Source: an uncultured Lachnospiraceae bacterium (GTDB taxonomy: Bacteria; Bacillota; Clostridia; Lachnospirales; Lachnospiraceae). Taken from it: a stretch of DNA of 22,765 bases. This document shows positions 1 through 7,545 of this stretch, piece by piece (position 1 is the stretch's first letter; each line of letters starts with the position of its first letter). The stretch spans positions 1-22,765 of the forward strand of contig CAJUJR010000048.1 of NCBI GenBank assembly GCA_910586605.1. Reading direction: 5' to 3'. The notes under the pieces were generated by a model that was not told the origin of the DNA, made no database searches, and saw only the letters and a program-made list of their open reading frames with translations. A program made the position numbers and the translations under genes.

Positions 1-1
1 T

Positions 2-79
2 GCCGCATATAATGAAAGCGCTTCACAGGGGAAGATATTTTTTATTTCCTTAAATCTGGCTACGATTGGCTGTGAATAG
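2..79 (+). CDS. Possible C-terminal tail of an upstream gene (partial)
   Basis: A reading frame is open from the window edge to a TAG at 77-79, which is followed at once by an in-line TAA. It would encode about 25 residues ending in Ile-Gly-Cys-Glu. The strand matches the downstream genes. The piece is too short to assign to a family, and chance openness over 25 codons is quite possible, so it is listed only as a candidate gene end. Confidence 0.25.
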   Translation, partial: AAYNESASQGKIFFISLNLATIGCE

Positions 80-122
80 TAACTCATGGTTGGATTTAAA
101 TTAAATTCTTTTTCGGTAAGGG

Positions 123-152
123 TTCCATATATGCAAAAAAATATGGTATACT
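123..152 (+). promoter_or_regulatory. Candidate promoter of apeB with extended -10
   Basis: TATACT at 147-152 is preceded by TGG, giving an extended -10 (TGnTATACT). The -35 is poor (TTCCAT at 123-128, 18-bp spacer). The spacer is bounded by an inverted repeat, CCATAT at 125-130 and ATATGG at 141-146, which could be an operator. The start site would lie near 159, about 80 nt before the aminopeptidase ATG. Confidence 0.4.
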
Positions 153-239
153 ATTACTATTTATAGCTGATGTTGGCAGGTTTTGCGAATATTGTTCAGA
201 ACGGCCATGAATAGTAATTGAGAAAGGCGGGGTATAAAT

Positions 240-1502
240 ATGCAAATCAATGAATTTTTTAACTTTATTGAAAAAAGCCCGACGGCGTTCCATGCAGTCA
301 GGGCAATACAGGAAAAATTGGAAGAGAACGGGTTTATAGAGCTTTTAGGGCAGGAGCAGTGGAAACTGGAGCATGGAGGGAAATATTTTGTAAAAAGGAA
401 TGGGTCTTCTTTGGCTAGTTTTATAATACCAGAAAAAGAAGTCCATGGTTACCATATGGCAGCCTGCCATACCGATTCTCCTTGCTTCAAAGTGAAGGCT
501 TGTCCGGAGATAAGGGCAGAAGAGGGTTATGTAAAGATAAATACAGAACCATATGGCGGAATGATTTTTTCAACTTGGCTGGACCGCCCGCTTTCCGTTG
601 CCGGAAGGGTATTTTTTGAAGAGGGCGGTGGCAGGATAGGAAGCTGTCTGGTAAATTTGGATAGGGATTTATTGGTAATCCCAAATCTTGCGATTCATAT
701 GAACCGGGAAATGAATAAAGGGTATGCCTATAATCCGCAGGTTGATTTGCTGCCCATTTTTACTGATAATAAGGAGGGCAGCCTTCGCAGCATTATTGCA
801 GCAGAACTTGCTATGGAAGAAGACAGGCTTTTGTCAGAGGAGTTGTTTGCCTATGTGCGCCAGAAAGGGTGCGTCCTTGGGGAGAAAGGGCAGTGGATTA
901 TGGCGCCACGGCTGGATGATTTGCAATGTGCTTATGCAATAGTGGAAGGGATGCTGCAAGCGAAGCCAGAGCATTATATTGCGCTTGGTGTATTTTTTGA
1001 CAATGAAGAGGTAGGGAGCAGTACGAAACAGGGGGCAGATTCTGATTTTCTGGAACAGGTGATAGGGCGGATAGGTCATGCGCTTGCACTTAATATAGAA
1101 GAAAGAGGGCAGCTTTTAGAAAAGAGCTTTTTGATTTCTGCCGATAATGCCCATGCGCTGCATCCAAACCATCCAGAAAAGGCAGACCCTACGAACCGTC
1201 CAAAGTTAAATGGCGGGATTGTTATTAAGTATCATGGCGGGCAGAAATATACAACAGATGGGTATTCCAGCGCATATCTGATTCAGCTTTGTAAAAATGC
1301 GGGCATAAAATATCAGTCCTATTGTAACCGTTCTGATATCCCAGGCGGTTCTACACTTGGCAATTTATCAGAAACACATGTTTCCGTCCCTTCTGTGGAT
1401 ATTGGGTTTGCCCAGCTTGCAATGCATTCTGCTGTAGAAACTGCGGGAAGGGAAGATATCGGGCAGGGAATCCGGCTTTTTGGCCAATATTGGTCAAAAT
1501 AG
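240..1502 (+). CDS. apeB: M18 family aminopeptidase
   Basis: The 420-residue product is a cytosolic zinc aminopeptidase of family M18 (aspartyl aminopeptidase/ApeB type), which removes N-terminal residues, often acidic ones, from peptides as part of peptide turnover. The family landmarks are present in order: HTDSP near residue 79, the RPLSVAGR segment, APRLDD, NEEVGS (catalytic Glu pair), SADNAHALHPN, and a C-terminal His in AMHSAVE. The length is normal for the family and the gene looks intact. The start is ATG at 240, behind a GAAAGGCGGGG Shine-Dalgarno run ending about 7 nt upstream. It stands alone with its own promoter. No terminator with a U-tract follows, so some read-through into the next leader is possible. 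Substrate preference cannot be read from the sequence. Confidence 0.93.
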   Translation: MQINEFFNFIEKSPTAFHAVRAIQEKLEENGFIELLGQEQWKLEHGGKYFVKRNGSSLASFIIPEKEVHGYHMAACHTDSPCFKVKACPEIRAEEGYVKINTEPYGGMIFSTWLDRPLSVAGRVFFEEGGGRIGSCLVNLDRDLLVIPNLAIHMNREMNKGYAYNPQVDLLPIFTDNKEGSLRSIIAAELAMEEDRLLSEELFAYVRQKGCVLGEKGQWIMAPRLDDLQCAYAIVEGMLQAKPEHYIALGVFFDNEEVGSSTKQGADSDFLEQVIGRIGHALALNIEERGQLLEKSFLISADNAHALHPNHPEKADPTNRPKLNGGIVIKYHGGQKYTTDGYSSAYLIQLCKNAGIKYQSYCNRSDIPGGSTLGNLSETHVSVPSVDIGFAQLAMHSAVETAGREDIGQGIRLFGQYWSK

Positions 1503-1518
1503 CAATATTTCCTGGCCA

Positions 1519-1548
1519 TTGACTTTTCAGGATTTTCAGTGGTACAAT
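1519..1548 (+). promoter_or_regulatory. SigA-type promoter of the GH13 gene
   Basis: TTGACT at 1519-1524 and TACAAT at 1543-1548 are separated by 18 bp, and TGG directly before the -10 makes it an extended -10. Both hexamers match the consensus at 5 of 6 positions. The predicted start near 1555 gives a leader of about 130 nt before the TTG start at 1688. Confidence 0.65.
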
Positions 1549-1561
1549 ACTATTTCAAAAG

Positions 1562-1590
1562 GCTCTGTCCATTTAATGGATGGACAGGGC
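1562..1590 (+). promoter_or_regulatory. Stem-loop at the 5' end of the GH13 leader
   Basis: An 11-bp stem pairs 1562-1572 with 1580-1590 (core CTGTCCAT/ATGGACAG, one G-U pair) around a 7-nt loop. No T-run follows on the + strand, so it is unlikely to terminate the aminopeptidase transcript. It begins about 7 nt after the start site predicted from the promoter at 1519-1548, which fits a transcript-stabilising 5' hairpin. On the minus strand the stem is followed by TTTT, but no minus-strand gene lies to the right to need it. Confidence 0.5.
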
Positions 1591-1687
1591 ATCTCAATTA
1601 GGTTACATAAATATATTATAAATGTACTAAAATACATAGTAATGATGGGGTAATTATTAACAGGCAGGCAGAAAAGGAGGACGAACA

Positions 1688-3673
1688 TTGAAAAAGAAAA
1701 AAGGAAGAGGCCCTAAAGTAAACCAGAAGCAGGAAAGACAGCAGCCAGTAACAAAGAAACTGGAAAACAAAGCATCAAAAAGCCAGGCACTGGAAGGCCA
1801 AGTGCAGGAAAGACAGGAGGCTGGTACTGGGGATAAAGTATTCGAGGAACGGCTTAGCCGCCATCATGATGAGCTGCGCTGGCTTTATATGGAATTATAT
1901 GGCAATGGTTCCATGTTTGCAGAACTTTGTGAAAACCTATATACATTTTACAAGGAGAGAAACAGCTCTTTGAAAGAATCTGATTTGGAGCGTGAAAAAA
2001 ATACAGATTGGTATCAGCAGAACGATATGCTAGGTATGATGTTTTATGTAGATAATTTTGCAGAAAATATGTCTGGTGTAAAGGAGAAATTAGGGTATCT
2101 GGAGAAAAGCAATGTAAATTATATCCACCTGATGCCATTTTTAGAGACGCCAGAGGGGCGTTCAGATGGAGGATATGCAGTATCAGACTTCCGTAAAGTG
2201 CAAGAAAAACTTGGGACTATGGATGATTTGGAACAGTTGACGGCTGCATGCCATAGAAGGAAAATTAATGTCTGCATGGATTTTGTGATGAACCATACTT
2301 CTGAGGAGCATGAGTGGGCAAGAAAGGCACGCCAGGGTGATGGGGAATATATGAGCCGCTATTTCTTTTATGATAATGCTTCTATACCAGAAGAATATGA
2401 AAAGACAGTGCCGCAGGTATTTCCGACAACAGCGCCGGGAAATTTTACATGGCTGCAAGATGCAGGTCATTATGTATTGACTACATTTTATCCATACCAG
2501 TGGGACTTAAATTACCAAAATCCCCGTGTGTTTAATGAAATGATGTATAACTTCCTTTATCTGGTAAACCGTGGGATTGATATTATCCGCATTGACGCAG
2601 TCCCTTATATTTGGAAAGAACTTGGCACGCCATGTAGGAACTTGAAACAGGTACATACAATTGTGCGCATGATGCGCATGGTTAGTGAGATTGTATGTCC
2701 AGGCGTGCTGCTTTTGGGAGAAGTGGTAATGGAACCTGCAAAAGTCGTTCCATATTTTGGGACAGTAGAAAAGCCCGAATGCCATATGCTCTATAATGTA
2801 ACGACGATGGCGACGACATGGCATACGGTTGCAACACGTGATACACGCCTTTTAAAGAAACAGCTTGATATTGTAAATGGGCTTCCAAAAGATTATGTCT
2901 TCTTAAATTACCTGCGCTGCCATGATGATATTGGCTGGGGGCTGGATTATGGTACCCTGCAAGGCGAAGGGATGGGGGAACGCTCCCATAAGGAATATTT
3001 AAACCAGTATTTCTTGGGGCATACAGGGGAAAGCAGAAGCCGTGGGGAACTTTATAATGCTGACCCAGTAACGGGGGATGCCCGCTTCTGTGGTACAACA
3101 GCATCTATGTGCGGTGTGGAAAAAGCAGGGTTTGAGCAAGATGAAGAAGAGATGGACAAGGCTATTTCACTGGATGTCATGCTCCATGCCTATATGTTTA
3201 TGCAGTCTGGGATTCCTGTACTTTACAGCGGCGATGAAATTGGACAGGTAAATGATTACAGTTATAAAGAAGACCCGAATAAGGCGGAAGATTCCCGTTA
3301 TATCCACCGTGGCGTTATGAACTGGGAACTAGCGGAAAAGATTCAGCAGAAGGATAGCGTAGAAGGCAGGATTTTTAACAGGCTTTCTTGCCTTGAAAAA
3401 ATAAGGAAGACAGAAAAAGTTTTTGTAAACCAGGCAGATACGAAGACGGTTGATACAAAAGATACAAGTGTTTTATGCATTGAGAGAAGCCTTAAGGATG
3501 ATAAAATCATTGGGATTTTTAACTTTAGCGAAGCAGAGAAAATAGCGCATATTGAGGAAACAGACGGGGATTACCAAGATATGCTGTCAGGCGGAAAGGT
3601 AAAAGCTTTTGATGTAAAGCTTCCAGGATATGGTTTTTACTGGCTAAAAAGAATTAATCCTTCCATTTCCTAA
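1688..3673 (+). CDS. Amylosucrase-like GH13 glycoside hydrolase
   Basis: The 661-residue protein closely follows the layout of amylosucrases (GH13 subfamily 4), which use sucrose to build alpha-1,4-glucan and release fructose. Catalytic elements are all present: SDGGYAV near 158, MNHTS with His203, nucleophile Asp303 in RIDAV, acid/base Glu345 in LLGEV, and His412-Asp413 in CHDDIGW. The motif order and spacing resemble those I recall for the Neisseria enzyme, including EDSRYIHR, which carries the Arg expected at the sucrose pocket. The first 45 or so residues are a Lys/Gln-rich low-complexity extension. No signal peptide is visible, so it should be cytosolic. The start is TTG at 1688, 7 nt after AAGGAGG. 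Sucrose hydrolysis or another alpha-glucosyl transfer remains possible, since subfamily members differ by few residues. Confidence 0.82.
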   Translation: MKKKKGRGPKVNQKQERQQPVTKKLENKASKSQALEGQVQERQEAGTGDKVFEERLSRHHDELRWLYMELYGNGSMFAELCENLYTFYKERNSSLKESDLEREKNTDWYQQNDMLGMMFYVDNFAENMSGVKEKLGYLEKSNVNYIHLMPFLETPEGRSDGGYAVSDFRKVQEKLGTMDDLEQLTAACHRRKINVCMDFVMNHTSEEHEWARKARQGDGEYMSRYFFYDNASIPEEYEKTVPQVFPTTAPGNFTWLQDAGHYVLTTFYPYQWDLNYQNPRVFNEMMYNFLYLVNRGIDIIRIDAVPYIWKELGTPCRNLKQVHTIVRMMRMVSEIVCPGVLLLGEVVMEPAKVVPYFGTVEKPECHMLYNVTTMATTWHTVATRDTRLLKKQLDIVNGLPKDYVFLNYLRCHDDIGWGLDYGTLQGEGMGERSHKEYLNQYFLGHTGESRSRGELYNADPVTGDARFCGTTASMCGVEKAGFEQDEEEMDKAISLDVMLHAYMFMQSGIPVLYSGDEIGQVNDYSYKEDPNKAEDSRYIHRGVMNWELAEKIQQKDSVEGRIFNRLSCLEKIRKTEKVFVNQADTKTVDTKDTSVLCIERSLKDDKIIGIFNFSEAEKIAHIEETDGDYQDMLSGGKVKAFDVKLPGYGFYWLKRINPSIS

Positions 3674-3688
3674 GATTTGTGTTATACT
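3661..3688 (+). promoter_or_regulatory. Candidate promoter of the BMP-like gene
   Basis: TATACT at 3683-3688 preceded by TGT forms an extended -10. The -35 region is weak (TTCCAT at 3661-3666, 16-bp spacer) and overlaps the last codons of the GH13 gene. The resulting leader would be about 67 nt. Confidence 0.42.
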
Positions 3689-3761
3689 AAATCATGTTTA
3701 AATAGTAAAATATGGAAAGCTTGGCGCTATAAGGGCGTCAGGCAGGAATGAGGATTACGAT

Positions 3762-5672
3762 ATGATGGGCAGAGAAAACTACAGTGAAGCATTAAAATTA
3801 GGAAAAAAGGATTATCATACACGGATGCTGCGGGGCATTAAGCCAACGTTGCAGGTATTAGATGATATTATGCCAGAGAGGGGAGAATATTCGGAAGTAC
3901 CGCTTGGACTGGTGCAAATTCCGGCTGACCAGCTTGTTGGTACAAAGACAGTTGGCAGGAGCAGTTCTTTTGCATCAAATTTTATGCCAATCCTGGCAGA
4001 GGACACAGAGTTTGCATCAAAATGGTCGAACCTGAGTGACAGCCATGTAGAAGAAGGCATCCGGGATCCGATTAAAGCTTATGAGTATATGAACCGCTTT
4101 TATGTAGAAGAAGGGAATAAGCGGGTTAGCGTCATGAAATTTTTTGGGGTAGTTTCTATTTTAGGAAACGTAACCCGAATTGTGCCAAAGCGTACAGAGG
4201 AAAAGGAAAATAAAATTTATTATGAATTTCTGGACTTTTACCGGCTTGCACCAATTAACTATATCTGGTTTTCAAAAGAAGGGAACTTTGAAAAACTGCA
4301 GGAAGTTGTTGGGAAAGAGCCTGGGGAAGAATGGACAGAAGAAGAATTATTAAAATTCAGTTCCCTTTATACAAGATTTTCCGCAGAGTACCAGGCAAAG
4401 GGAGGCAATAAATTAAAAATTACCACTGGAGATGCTTTTTTGGTATTTGCTGAACTGTATGGATATGATGCAGTAGATGAAAAAACGACAAATGAATTAA
4501 AGGAGTTAATTACAAAGAGCTGGGAGGAATTTGAACTTTTACAGGAGGGGCAGGAAATAGATTTAAAAATGGAGCCGAGCAAGGAAAAGAAACCGCTTTT
4601 AAATATCCGCCTGCCGCTTAGTTCCACAAAGCTTAAAATCGCGTTTATTTATGAAAAGACGCCAGGGACATCAGCTTGGACATATGCGCATGAGCTTGGA
4701 AGGCTTCATCTGGAACAGGCTTTTTCTGACGAAGTAAGCATGACCAGTTATGAGAATGGGACGACAGAAAACATTGACTCTTTGATTGAGGATGCAATAA
4801 GCGCAGGGTGCAACCTGATTTTTACAACAACGCCTTCTTTTATACAGGCAAGCGTAAAGGCAGCAATTGCAAACCCTAAAGTACGAATCCTGAATTGTTC
4901 GCTGAATACCTCCCACCGTTATATCCGTACGTATTATTCAAGGATGCATGAGGCAAAATTCCTGATGGGGGCGATTGCAGGCGCAATGGCTGAAAATAAT
5001 AAGCTGACTTATATTGCTGATTATCCAATCTGCGGATCTATCGCCAATATTAATGCATTTGCCCTGGGGGCGCAGATGGTGAACCCACGGGCAAAGGTTT
5101 ACTTGGAATGGTCCACCATGAAAGATGTGGATATTGAGGAACGGATTAAAGAGGTTGGTTCTTCCTGTGTTTCAGGAAGGGATATGATGATTCCGGAAGA
5201 GGCTTCCCGCTATTTCGGCCTTTACCACCGGACAGAGTGGAATATGCGCAATCTTGCTATGCCACTTTGGCATTGGGGGAAATTTTATGAACAGTTAATC
5301 CGGACGATTATGGACGGGACTTGGAAATATGATGACAGTTCTTCCGCAACAAAGGCAATTAATTATTGGTGGGGAATGTCTGCAGGCGTGATTGATGTTG
5401 TATATTCCAAGTATCTGCCAACAGGGACAAAACGTATGGTAGAGCTTTTAAAGACAACGATTACGTCAGAAGTCTTTAATCCATTTTCCGGCGGCCTCTT
5501 TTCACAGCATGGCGTGGTAGAGGAAAATCCGGACCGGAGCCTTTTGCCAGAGGAAATTATGACAATGGATTGGCTGGCGGATAATGTTATCGGGACAATT
5601 CCAAAAAAGGAAGAGTTAAAAGAACAGGCAGAACCTGTTATGAAAGAACAGGGAGTAAGGAACTGTAAATAA
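3762..5672 (+). CDS. Cytosolic BMP-family protein with ParB-like N-terminal region
   Basis: The 636-residue product has two parts. Residues from about 290 to 600 resemble the BMP/PnrA-Med family of periplasmic-binding-type proteins, usually nucleoside-binding lipoproteins: it opens with KLKIAFIYEK and has later segments such as AISAGCNLIFTTTPSF and FLMGAIAGAMA. Residues 45-130 look like the ParB/sulfiredoxin fold, ending in YVEEGNKRVSVMKFFG, the usual place of the ExxxR-type box. There is no signal peptide, lipobox or membrane segment, so it cannot act as a normal transporter lipoprotein, and no ABC transporter genes are adjacent. A cytosolic ligand-sensing or regulatory role is an inference. 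The start is ATG at 3762, 7 nt after AGGA; a second ATG follows directly. It is followed 38 nt later by a phosphoesterase gene that is probably co-transcribed. Confidence 0.72.
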   Translation: MMGRENYSEALKLGKKDYHTRMLRGIKPTLQVLDDIMPERGEYSEVPLGLVQIPADQLVGTKTVGRSSSFASNFMPILAEDTEFASKWSNLSDSHVEEGIRDPIKAYEYMNRFYVEEGNKRVSVMKFFGVVSILGNVTRIVPKRTEEKENKIYYEFLDFYRLAPINYIWFSKEGNFEKLQEVVGKEPGEEWTEEELLKFSSLYTRFSAEYQAKGGNKLKITTGDAFLVFAELYGYDAVDEKTTNELKELITKSWEEFELLQEGQEIDLKMEPSKEKKPLLNIRLPLSSTKLKIAFIYEKTPGTSAWTYAHELGRLHLEQAFSDEVSMTSYENGTTENIDSLIEDAISAGCNLIFTTTPSFIQASVKAAIANPKVRILNCSLNTSHRYIRTYYSRMHEAKFLMGAIAGAMAENNKLTYIADYPICGSIANINAFALGAQMVNPRAKVYLEWSTMKDVDIEERIKEVGSSCVSGRDMMIPEEASRYFGLYHRTEWNMRNLAMPLWHWGKFYEQLIRTIMDGTWKYDDSSSATKAINYWWGMSAGVIDVVYSKYLPTGTKRMVELLKTTITSEVFNPFSGGLFSQHGVVEENPDRSLLPEEIMTMDWLADNVIGTIPKKEELKEQAEPVMKEQGVRNCK

Positions 5673-5684
5673 ATTTCAGTTCCT
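5657..5684 (+). repeat. Stop-codon-spanning inverted repeat, copy 1
   Basis: AGGAACTG at 5658-5665 pairs with CAGTTCCT at 5677-5684, an 8-bp stem around an 11-nt loop that contains the stop codon of the BMP-like gene. The block AAGGAACTGTAAATAA (5657-5672) followed by TTTCAGT recurs at the end of rpmA (8773-8800), but in a different reading frame. No T-run follows, so it is not a classic terminator. Confidence 0.4.
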
Positions 5685-5710
5685 AAAGACAAAGGAAGGT
5701 TAACGGCTTT

Positions 5711-6331
5711 ATGAAGATACTTGCAATTGCGGATGAAGAATCAAAATATTTATGGGATTTTTTTGAAAAAAGTAAACTGGAGGGGATTGATTTAATTATC
5801 TCCTGCGGTGATTTAGACCCGCAATACCTCTCTTTTCTGGTTACTCTGTCCTCTGTTCCGGTATTGTATGTTCATGGGAACCATGATGGGAAATACGAAA
5901 AAAAGCCGCCGGAAGGATGTACTTGTATAGACGACCAGATTTATGTCCATAATGGAATCAGGATTATGGGGCTGGGAGGTTCGATGCGCTACCGTCCGGG
6001 ACCCCATCAATATACAGAACGGGAAATGAAAAAACGGGCTGCAAAGATGTGGCCGCAGTTATTCCTAAAACATGGGATTGATATCCTGGTTGCTCATGCG
6101 CCTGCCTATCAGCTAAATGATGGGAGGGATTTGCCACATCAGGGATTCCAGACATTCCGTACGCTGATGGATAAATACGAGCCAAGGTTTTTCCTTCATG
6201 GCCATATCCATCAAACATATGGGAAAGAATATAAGAGGTACGACAAGTATCATGAAACACATATTATCAATGCGTATGAACGGTGCGTGTTTGATTTTGA
6301 TGATGAGAATTTAAAAGATCACCTTAGATAG
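5711..6331 (+). CDS. Calcineurin-like metallophosphoesterase
   Basis: This 206-residue protein has the two-metal phosphoesterase fold: Asp8 in the first strand, GDLD with Asp34, GNHDG with Asn57 and His58, His129 in AHAP, and HGHIH at 163-167. This fits a small cytosolic phosphodiesterase or phosphatase related to the YfcE/Icc-type predicted phosphoesterases; the substrate is unknown. The first motif is unusual: the family normally reads D-x-H, but here it is Asp8-Glu-Glu, so one metal-ligand His is missing. The start is ATG at 5711, with GGAAGG 11 nt upstream, a long spacing that suggests modest or coupled translation. It is likely transcribed with the BMP-like gene and ends at a strong terminator. 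Confidence 0.85.
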   Translation: MKILAIADEESKYLWDFFEKSKLEGIDLIISCGDLDPQYLSFLVTLSSVPVLYVHGNHDGKYEKKPPEGCTCIDDQIYVHNGIRIMGLGGSMRYRPGPHQYTEREMKKRAAKMWPQLFLKHGIDILVAHAPAYQLNDGRDLPHQGFQTFRTLMDKYEPRFFLHGHIHQTYGKEYKRYDKYHETHIINAYERCVFDFDDENLKDHLR

Positions 6332-6346
6332 GCGTCAAATATCATT

Positions 6347-6378
6347 AGGCCGGGGAGTTTATAATTCCCCGGCCTTTT
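6347..6378 (+). terminator. Intrinsic terminator between convergent genes
   Basis: AGGCCGGGGA (6347-6356) pairs perfectly with TCCCCGGCCT (6366-6375) around a 9-nt loop, followed by TTTT at 6375-6378. It sits between the phosphoesterase (+) and DAHP synthase (-) genes. The stem would also form in the minus-strand transcript, followed by an A/T-rich but poorer tail, so it may act in both directions. Confidence 0.85.
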
Positions 6379-6387
6379 AGTTCGTAA

Positions 6388-7416
6388 TTATAGTGATTCT
6401 GCAATATCATATATTAAAAGTTCGCTTTCTTCCCATCCAAGGCATGGATCTGTAATGGATTTGCCATAGATGTGTTCGCCAATTTTCTGGCTTCCGGATT
6501 CAATATAGCTTTCCACCATAACCCCTTTGACAAGCTCTCTAATATCTTTAGAAAGCTTGCGGCTGTGAAGGACTTCGGAAACAATACGTGGCTGTTCATA
6601 ATAGCATTTATTTGAATTGGCATGGTTTGCATCTACGATACATGCTGGATTTTTCAAATCCAATTCTTCATATAATTTCAAAAGAAGCTGTAAATCTTCA
6701 TAGTGGTAATTAGCAAGCGACTGGTCATGCTTATTGACAGCGCCGCGCAGGATGGTATGTGCTAAAGGGTTTCCGTCTGTTTGGACTTCCCACCCACGGT
6801 ACATAAAGGTCTGGCTTGCTTGTGCAGCAATGCAGGAGTTTAACATGATGCCTAAGGTTCCACTGGTTGGATTCTTCATGCCGCATGGGATGTCAATTCC
6901 GCTGATGACAAGGCGGTGCTGCTGGTTTTCTACAGAGCGGGCACCGACAGCCACATAAGAAAGGAAATCCGAAACATATGGCCAGTTTTCAGGATAAAGC
7001 ATTTCATCTGCTGCAAAAAGATGGGTTTCCGAAATGGCACGCAGGTGCATTTTCCGCATCGCAATTAAACCTTCCAGTAAATCCGGCGCTTTTTCTGGGT
7101 CTGGCTGGTGGATGATTCCTTTATACCCTTTTCCGGTTGTCCTTGGTTTATTTGTGTAAATCCGTGGGATAATAATTACCTTGTCCTGAACTTTTTCTTG
7201 TACTTTGGACAGACGGCACAGATAGTCGCAGACAGAGTCCTCATGGTCTGCAGAACAAGGGCCGATAATCACTAAAAATTTATCTGATTCACCAGTAAAA
7301 ACTTTTGCAATCTCACAATCCTTTTCTTCTTTTAATTTTTTGTGCGCTTCTGGAAGCGGATATTCCGTAAGCAGTTCTTCTGGCGACATAACTTCTTTTA
7401 CATAGGTAACGCCCAT
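6388..7416 (-). CDS. aroF: 3-deoxy-7-phosphoheptulonate synthase (DAHP synthase, class I)
   Basis: The 342-residue enzyme condenses phosphoenolpyruvate with erythrose 4-phosphate, the first step of the shikimate pathway to aromatic amino acids. It is the AroF/G/H type: GPCSADHED (metal-ligand Cys), PRTTGKGYKG, GARSVENQQHR, GMKNPTSG, VDANHANSNK (metal-ligand His), MVESYIESGSQ and SITDPCLGWEE all occur in order, and the length is typical. Which amino acid inhibits it cannot be told. The start is ATG at 7416, 6 nt after GGAGG on the minus strand. It is a single-gene unit with its own promoter (7495-7523), opposite to rplU, and carries a palindrome at its start site. No T-box features such as a long leader with a T-box sequence are visible. 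Confidence 0.95.
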   Translation of the reverse strand: MGVTYVKEVMSPEELLTEYPLPEAHKKLKEEKDCEIAKVFTGESDKFLVIIGPCSADHEDSVCDYLCRLSKVQEKVQDKVIIIPRIYTNKPRTTGKGYKGIIHQPDPEKAPDLLEGLIAMRKMHLRAISETHLFAADEMLYPENWPYVSDFLSYVAVGARSVENQQHRLVISGIDIPCGMKNPTSGTLGIMLNSCIAAQASQTFMYRGWEVQTDGNPLAHTILRGAVNKHDQSLANYHYEDLQLLLKLYEELDLKNPACIVDANHANSNKCYYEQPRIVSEVLHSRKLSKDIRELVKGVMVESYIESGSQKIGEHIYGKSITDPCLGWEESELLIYDIAESL

Positions 7417-7460
7417 TATTTTCCTCCATTCTGTAAATACTGATTAGATATTGTATGTTA

Positions 7461-7485
7461 TGCAGGGAATGATACATTTCCTGCA
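7461..7485 (-). promoter_or_regulatory. 25-bp palindrome at the aroF transcription start
   Basis: TGCAGG at 7461-7466 and CCTGCA at 7480-7485 anchor an 11-bp stem with a 3-nt loop. One pair is G-T on the + strand and becomes an A/C mismatch in the aroF RNA. It lies from about +3 to +27 of the predicted aroF transcript, the position of a repressor operator or a 5' stabilising hairpin. Confidence 0.5.
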
Positions 7486-7494
7486 CGGTTACCT

Positions 7495-7523
7495 ATTTTA
7501 TAAGAAAACATCCCATTCGTCAA
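7495..7523 (-). promoter_or_regulatory. SigA-type promoter of aroF
   Basis: Read on the minus strand, TTGACG (7523-7518) and TAAAAT (7500-7495) are separated by exactly 17 bp. The predicted start is near 7488, about 72 nt before the ATG. Confidence 0.7.
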
Positions 7524-7545
7524 TATATTTGGATAAAACAGCCGA

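Noticed and set aside
96..293. 65-codon minus-strand open frame overlapping the apeB start
   Set aside because: It overlaps the apeB promoter, ribosome binding site and first codons, has low-complexity composition and no recognisable family or ribosome binding site.
1562..1590. Stem-loop as terminator of apeB
   Set aside because: No T-run follows on the + strand, and a good promoter starts transcription just ahead of it, so a leader hairpin explains it better.
3722..3740. Small hairpin (TGGCGC/GCGTCA) before the BMP-like gene as terminator or riboswitch
   Set aside because: It has only 6 bp with a G-T pair and no U-tract; too weak to call.
7417..7494. T-box or tryptophan/tyrosine leader for aroF
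   Set aside because: The leader is about 70 nt, with no T-box sequence, no specifier loop, no terminator/antiterminator pair and no short leader peptide rich in aromatic codons.
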